A stretch of DNA of 64,000 bases from UBA2779 sp965232615 (GTDB lineage: Bacteria; Spirochaetota; Spirochaetia; DSM-2461): positions 2,108,001 through 2,172,000 of the forward strand of contig OZ246985.1 in the NCBI GenBank assembly GCA_965232615.1. The letters are read 5' to 3'. The position numbers and the translations under genes were made by a program. Below the pieces are notes generated by a model, which saw only the letters and a program-made list of their open reading frames with translations, ran no database searches and was not told where the DNA came from. This document shows, piece after piece, positions 61,984-64,000 of this stretch. Numbering within the stretch: the first letter of the stretch is position 1; every line of letters starts with the position of its first letter.

Positions 61984-62895
61984 ATGTATATTGATGAAAA
62001 CAAGGTAGAACAATTCGTTCGACGACTGTGGGAAAATCCATCTCTCAGTGGCCTATCCCCACTTCAAAAGGAAGATCAACTCCATCTATTCATTGATGTC
62101 AATGCCGAGGTGCTGCAGAAAACCATGACATCTCCCGCGTTCTTCCCGGGTATTTCATGGACTGTTATCAAGTCGCATCTGATAGAATCGATAACACAAT
62201 TCGCAGACAGGAGTCTTCAGGAATACTTCAAATTGCTTACAAATAACCACATCGATTTCAAATTCATTCGAACCATGGATACCAGAGTTGTCGATGTTAC
62301 TGAATATCAAACTGAAATTGGTCAACTTCTACTTACACTGTCGAGCGAGCCTGAATCAAGGAAGGAACTGACTGGTCCTGCGATTTGTATCGCTTCAGGA
62401 ATGATCGATCGATACTTGACCCATTCATTTCATCGAAACAAACACATAAGTATAGCATTGAAAAAGGTTCAAAGACTGAATATGGAGCACAAACAGATCT
62501 TCAACTTCGTTAAAATGACAATGCTGCTCAGGGCTGCTGTACATTATTATGCTCCCGTGAAAGGTACAGAGTTAAAAATAAATCAAGCTGTTATCGACAA
62601 AGTAACCCTTGAACTCACGAGAAAAATCCGTTTTCTTCCAAGAGCTTTGATTCTATCCGGAATTAACAGTTATCTGAGTTTTAATGAAAACCCCCAATTG
62701 GAAGCGACGTCTCGTCTGGCTTCAATTTTTTCTCAGCGGTGTTATAATATGAGATCTGGCATGGCAATAGAGAGAGGAGCAGAAACCTCCGATAAGAGTT
62801 GGTTCAGTGTTGCCCGCAAGAATTATAAATTTTATGGTTTTGATCTGGATATGCTGTATGAGCTTCAATATATTGCTGCTGAATATGGATGGTAA
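61984..62895 (+). CDS. Unknown cytoplasmic protein
   Basis: 303 aa, no signal peptide or membrane segment. Mostly helical, basic in the middle, with MYIDENKVEQFVRRLWENPSLSGLSPLQKEDQLHLFIDVNAEVLQKTMTSPAFFPGISW at the start. I do not recognise the family. It is divergent from mutL (224-base gap, presumably with both promoters) and ends three bases before the channel-like gene, so the two are probably one operon. The GTG start of the next gene suggests coupling. Confidence 0.72.
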   Translation: MYIDENKVEQFVRRLWENPSLSGLSPLQKEDQLHLFIDVNAEVLQKTMTSPAFFPGISWTVIKSHLIESITQFADRSLQEYFKLLTNNHIDFKFIRTMDTRVVDVTEYQTEIGQLLLTLSSEPESRKELTGPAICIASGMIDRYLTHSFHRNKHISIALKKVQRLNMEHKQIFNFVKMTMLLRAAVHYYAPVKGTELKINQAVIDKVTLELTRKIRFLPRALILSGINSYLSFNENPQLEATSRLASIFSQRCYNMRSGMAIERGAETSDKSWFSVARKNYKFYGFDLDMLYELQYIAAEYGW

Positions 62896-62898
62896 ATT

Positions 62899-64000
62899 GT
62901 GAAAAGTAAGTTTTCATCTTTCTTTGAAGGATTGGTAACGACAGCCATTGTATTGGTTCTCATACAAACCCTTCTTGAAGATTCAATGGTGATACTGGGT
63001 AAGTCCTGGGAAATACGAAGGATATTTATCTTAACCGGCTTTGCTTTTGATTTGTTTTTTACCATTGAATTCCTTGTACGCAGTTGGAATACTCTGAGTC
63101 ACAAACAATTTGGTCGGTATCTATTATTCAGGAACGGCTGGGTAGACTTCGCGGCATCGGTACCCTTGCTCCTGTTTTCATCCACACCGGAATTTATATC
63201 ATTTCTCAGCAATTCCACTTTTGCAGGAACTGGTTCTTTGATGAGCATGCTAAAAATTGTGAAAGTTGTCCGCATAGCCAGAATTCTTCGCTTACTCCGG
63301 CTGCTGAAGCTGTTCCAACGCATAAGATTTGCTAATTCAGTCATGATTCAACGTCATACAATAAGAATTATTACAACGGTTGCGGCAACTTTGATAATTA
63401 CAAACATGATCATCGGTGCTGCTTTCACATTGATGGATAACGCTGATGTTGAGTATTCAATGCAGACAGAGCAACAAGCCGTCATGGAGTACCTGGGGCA
63501 ACTATATCCTGATAAAATAGAATCAAGTGAAATTGAGACCCTGGTTCAAACTCGACCCATGATATTATCGCTCAAAGACGACAGGGGAACAGTTTACCCG
63601 CAGGATACAGGGATGTCATTGGTCAATGATCTGGGACCGGGCGATTATCTCATTGGCAATGTCAACTCCTACACTGTTTGGTTCGATGCCAGACCAATCG
63701 CGGTATCCCGCGCGAAGCTGAATCTTACTGTTTTTCTCACAACTATGGCAATGATACTATTGATACTCATCTCATACAGCACACATCTTGCACTGACAAC
63801 AAGTGATCCAGTCAATGTAATGATGAGAGGTATGTCAGAGAAAAGCTATAATCTGGAGGTGAAAATCAATCCTGATTACTCGACTGATGAGACGTATCAA
63901 CTGGCAAGAATCTATAATGAAGAATACCTGCCTGCAAAGGAACGGAATAATTCTGGAAATCTTGATATTTCAATGGATGATATCAGTGATCTTTTGAAGC
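62899..64000 (+). CDS. Voltage-sensor-like membrane protein, 3'-truncated by window edge
   Basis: The GTG at 62899 begins a frame that runs off the window. Residues 1 to about 140 form four transmembrane helices like an ion-channel voltage sensor; the fourth reads KIVKVVRIARILRLLRLLKLFQRIR with Arg/Lys at every third position, the S4 hallmark. A fifth helix (IITTVAATLIITNMIIGAAFTL), an extracytoplasmic loop of about 85 residues and a sixth helix (VFLTTMAMILLILISYSTHLAL) follow, then DPVNVMMRGMSEKSYNLEVKI, similar to the start of a HAMP linker. No pore selectivity filter is seen. It looks more like a sensor than a channel. Confidence 0.7.
   Translation, partial: MKSKFSSFFEGLVTTAIVLVLIQTLLEDSMVILGKSWEIRRIFILTGFAFDLFFTIEFLVRSWNTLSHKQFGRYLLFRNGWVDFAASVPLLLFSSTPEFISFLSNSTFAGTGSLMSMLKIVKVVRIARILRLLRLLKLFQRIRFANSVMIQRHTIRIITTVAATLIITNMIIGAAFTLMDNADVEYSMQTEQQAVMEYLGQLYPDKIESSEIETLVQTRPMILSLKDDRGTVYPQDTGMSLVNDLGPGDYLIGNVNSYTVWFDARPIAVSRAKLNLTVFLTTMAMILLILISYSTHLALTTSDPVNVMMRGMSEKSYNLEVKINPDYSTDETYQLARIYNEEYLPAKERNNSGNLDISMDDISDLLK

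Overview
The window is best read as chromosomal DNA of a free-living or host-associated spirochaete (Spirochaetota). The basis is two FlaB-type core flagellins, a FlgN-FlgK-FlgL-FliW-CsrA cluster in the order known from Treponema and Borrelia, a spoVG gene, many lipoboxed or signal-peptide proteins of spirochaetal character, and conserved housekeeping genes. No taxon below that level can be supported by eye.

Layout. 1-2151: a 5'-truncated GH36-like glycosidase homologue and an RNase HII-like protein (+). 2174-9396: tsaB, then a motility block (-) with a PilZ protein, an unknown protein, FliD, FlaG and two separately terminated flagellins; both flagellin leaders carry a CsrA-like hairpin. 9683-14037: rmuC, an archaeal-type UMP kinase-like gene (-), a LolA-like protein and RodZ (+). 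14211-17381: a frameshifted Ig-repeat lipoprotein between two copies of a repeat element. 17451-25621: a secreted protein, mfd, trmB, an aldo/keto reductase and a nicotinate phosphoribosyltransferase. 26168-28032: infC-rpmI-rplT with two small division genes (zapA and a coiled-coil partner). 28276-36367: an eight-gene, mostly translationally coupled operon that makes a dTDP-deoxysugar and seems to load it on a polyprenyl carrier, flip it and transfer it outside the cytoplasm. 36430-39155: dapA, dapB, pta. 39979-48388: HD-domain protein, a large FGE/fibronectin-like lipoprotein, lepA and an HtrA-like protease. 48391-54949: unknown secreted protein, ftsH, tilS, pth, rplY, tRNA-Gln and spoVG. 55458-61760: csrA, fliW, flgL, flgK, flgN and mutL. 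61984-64000: an unknown conserved-looking protein and a truncated voltage-sensor-like membrane protein.

Eight copies of one non-autonomous repeat element (159 to about 640 bp) are scattered in intergenic gaps. They have about 17-bp terminal inverted repeats, 4-bp target duplications where still legible, and one to six tandem copies of a strong palindrome. No transposase, CRISPR array, prophage or rRNA was seen.

The two most interesting systems are (i) the deoxyaminosugar operon, which combines an antibiotic-type NDP-hexose 2,3-dehydratase, a Gfo/Idh/MocA reductase and a DegT aminotransferase with GtrB-like, GtrA-like and GT-C-like membrane proteins, and (ii) the MITE-like palindrome-amplifying element family. 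A third is a probable FliW-CsrA circuit acting on both flagellin mRNAs.
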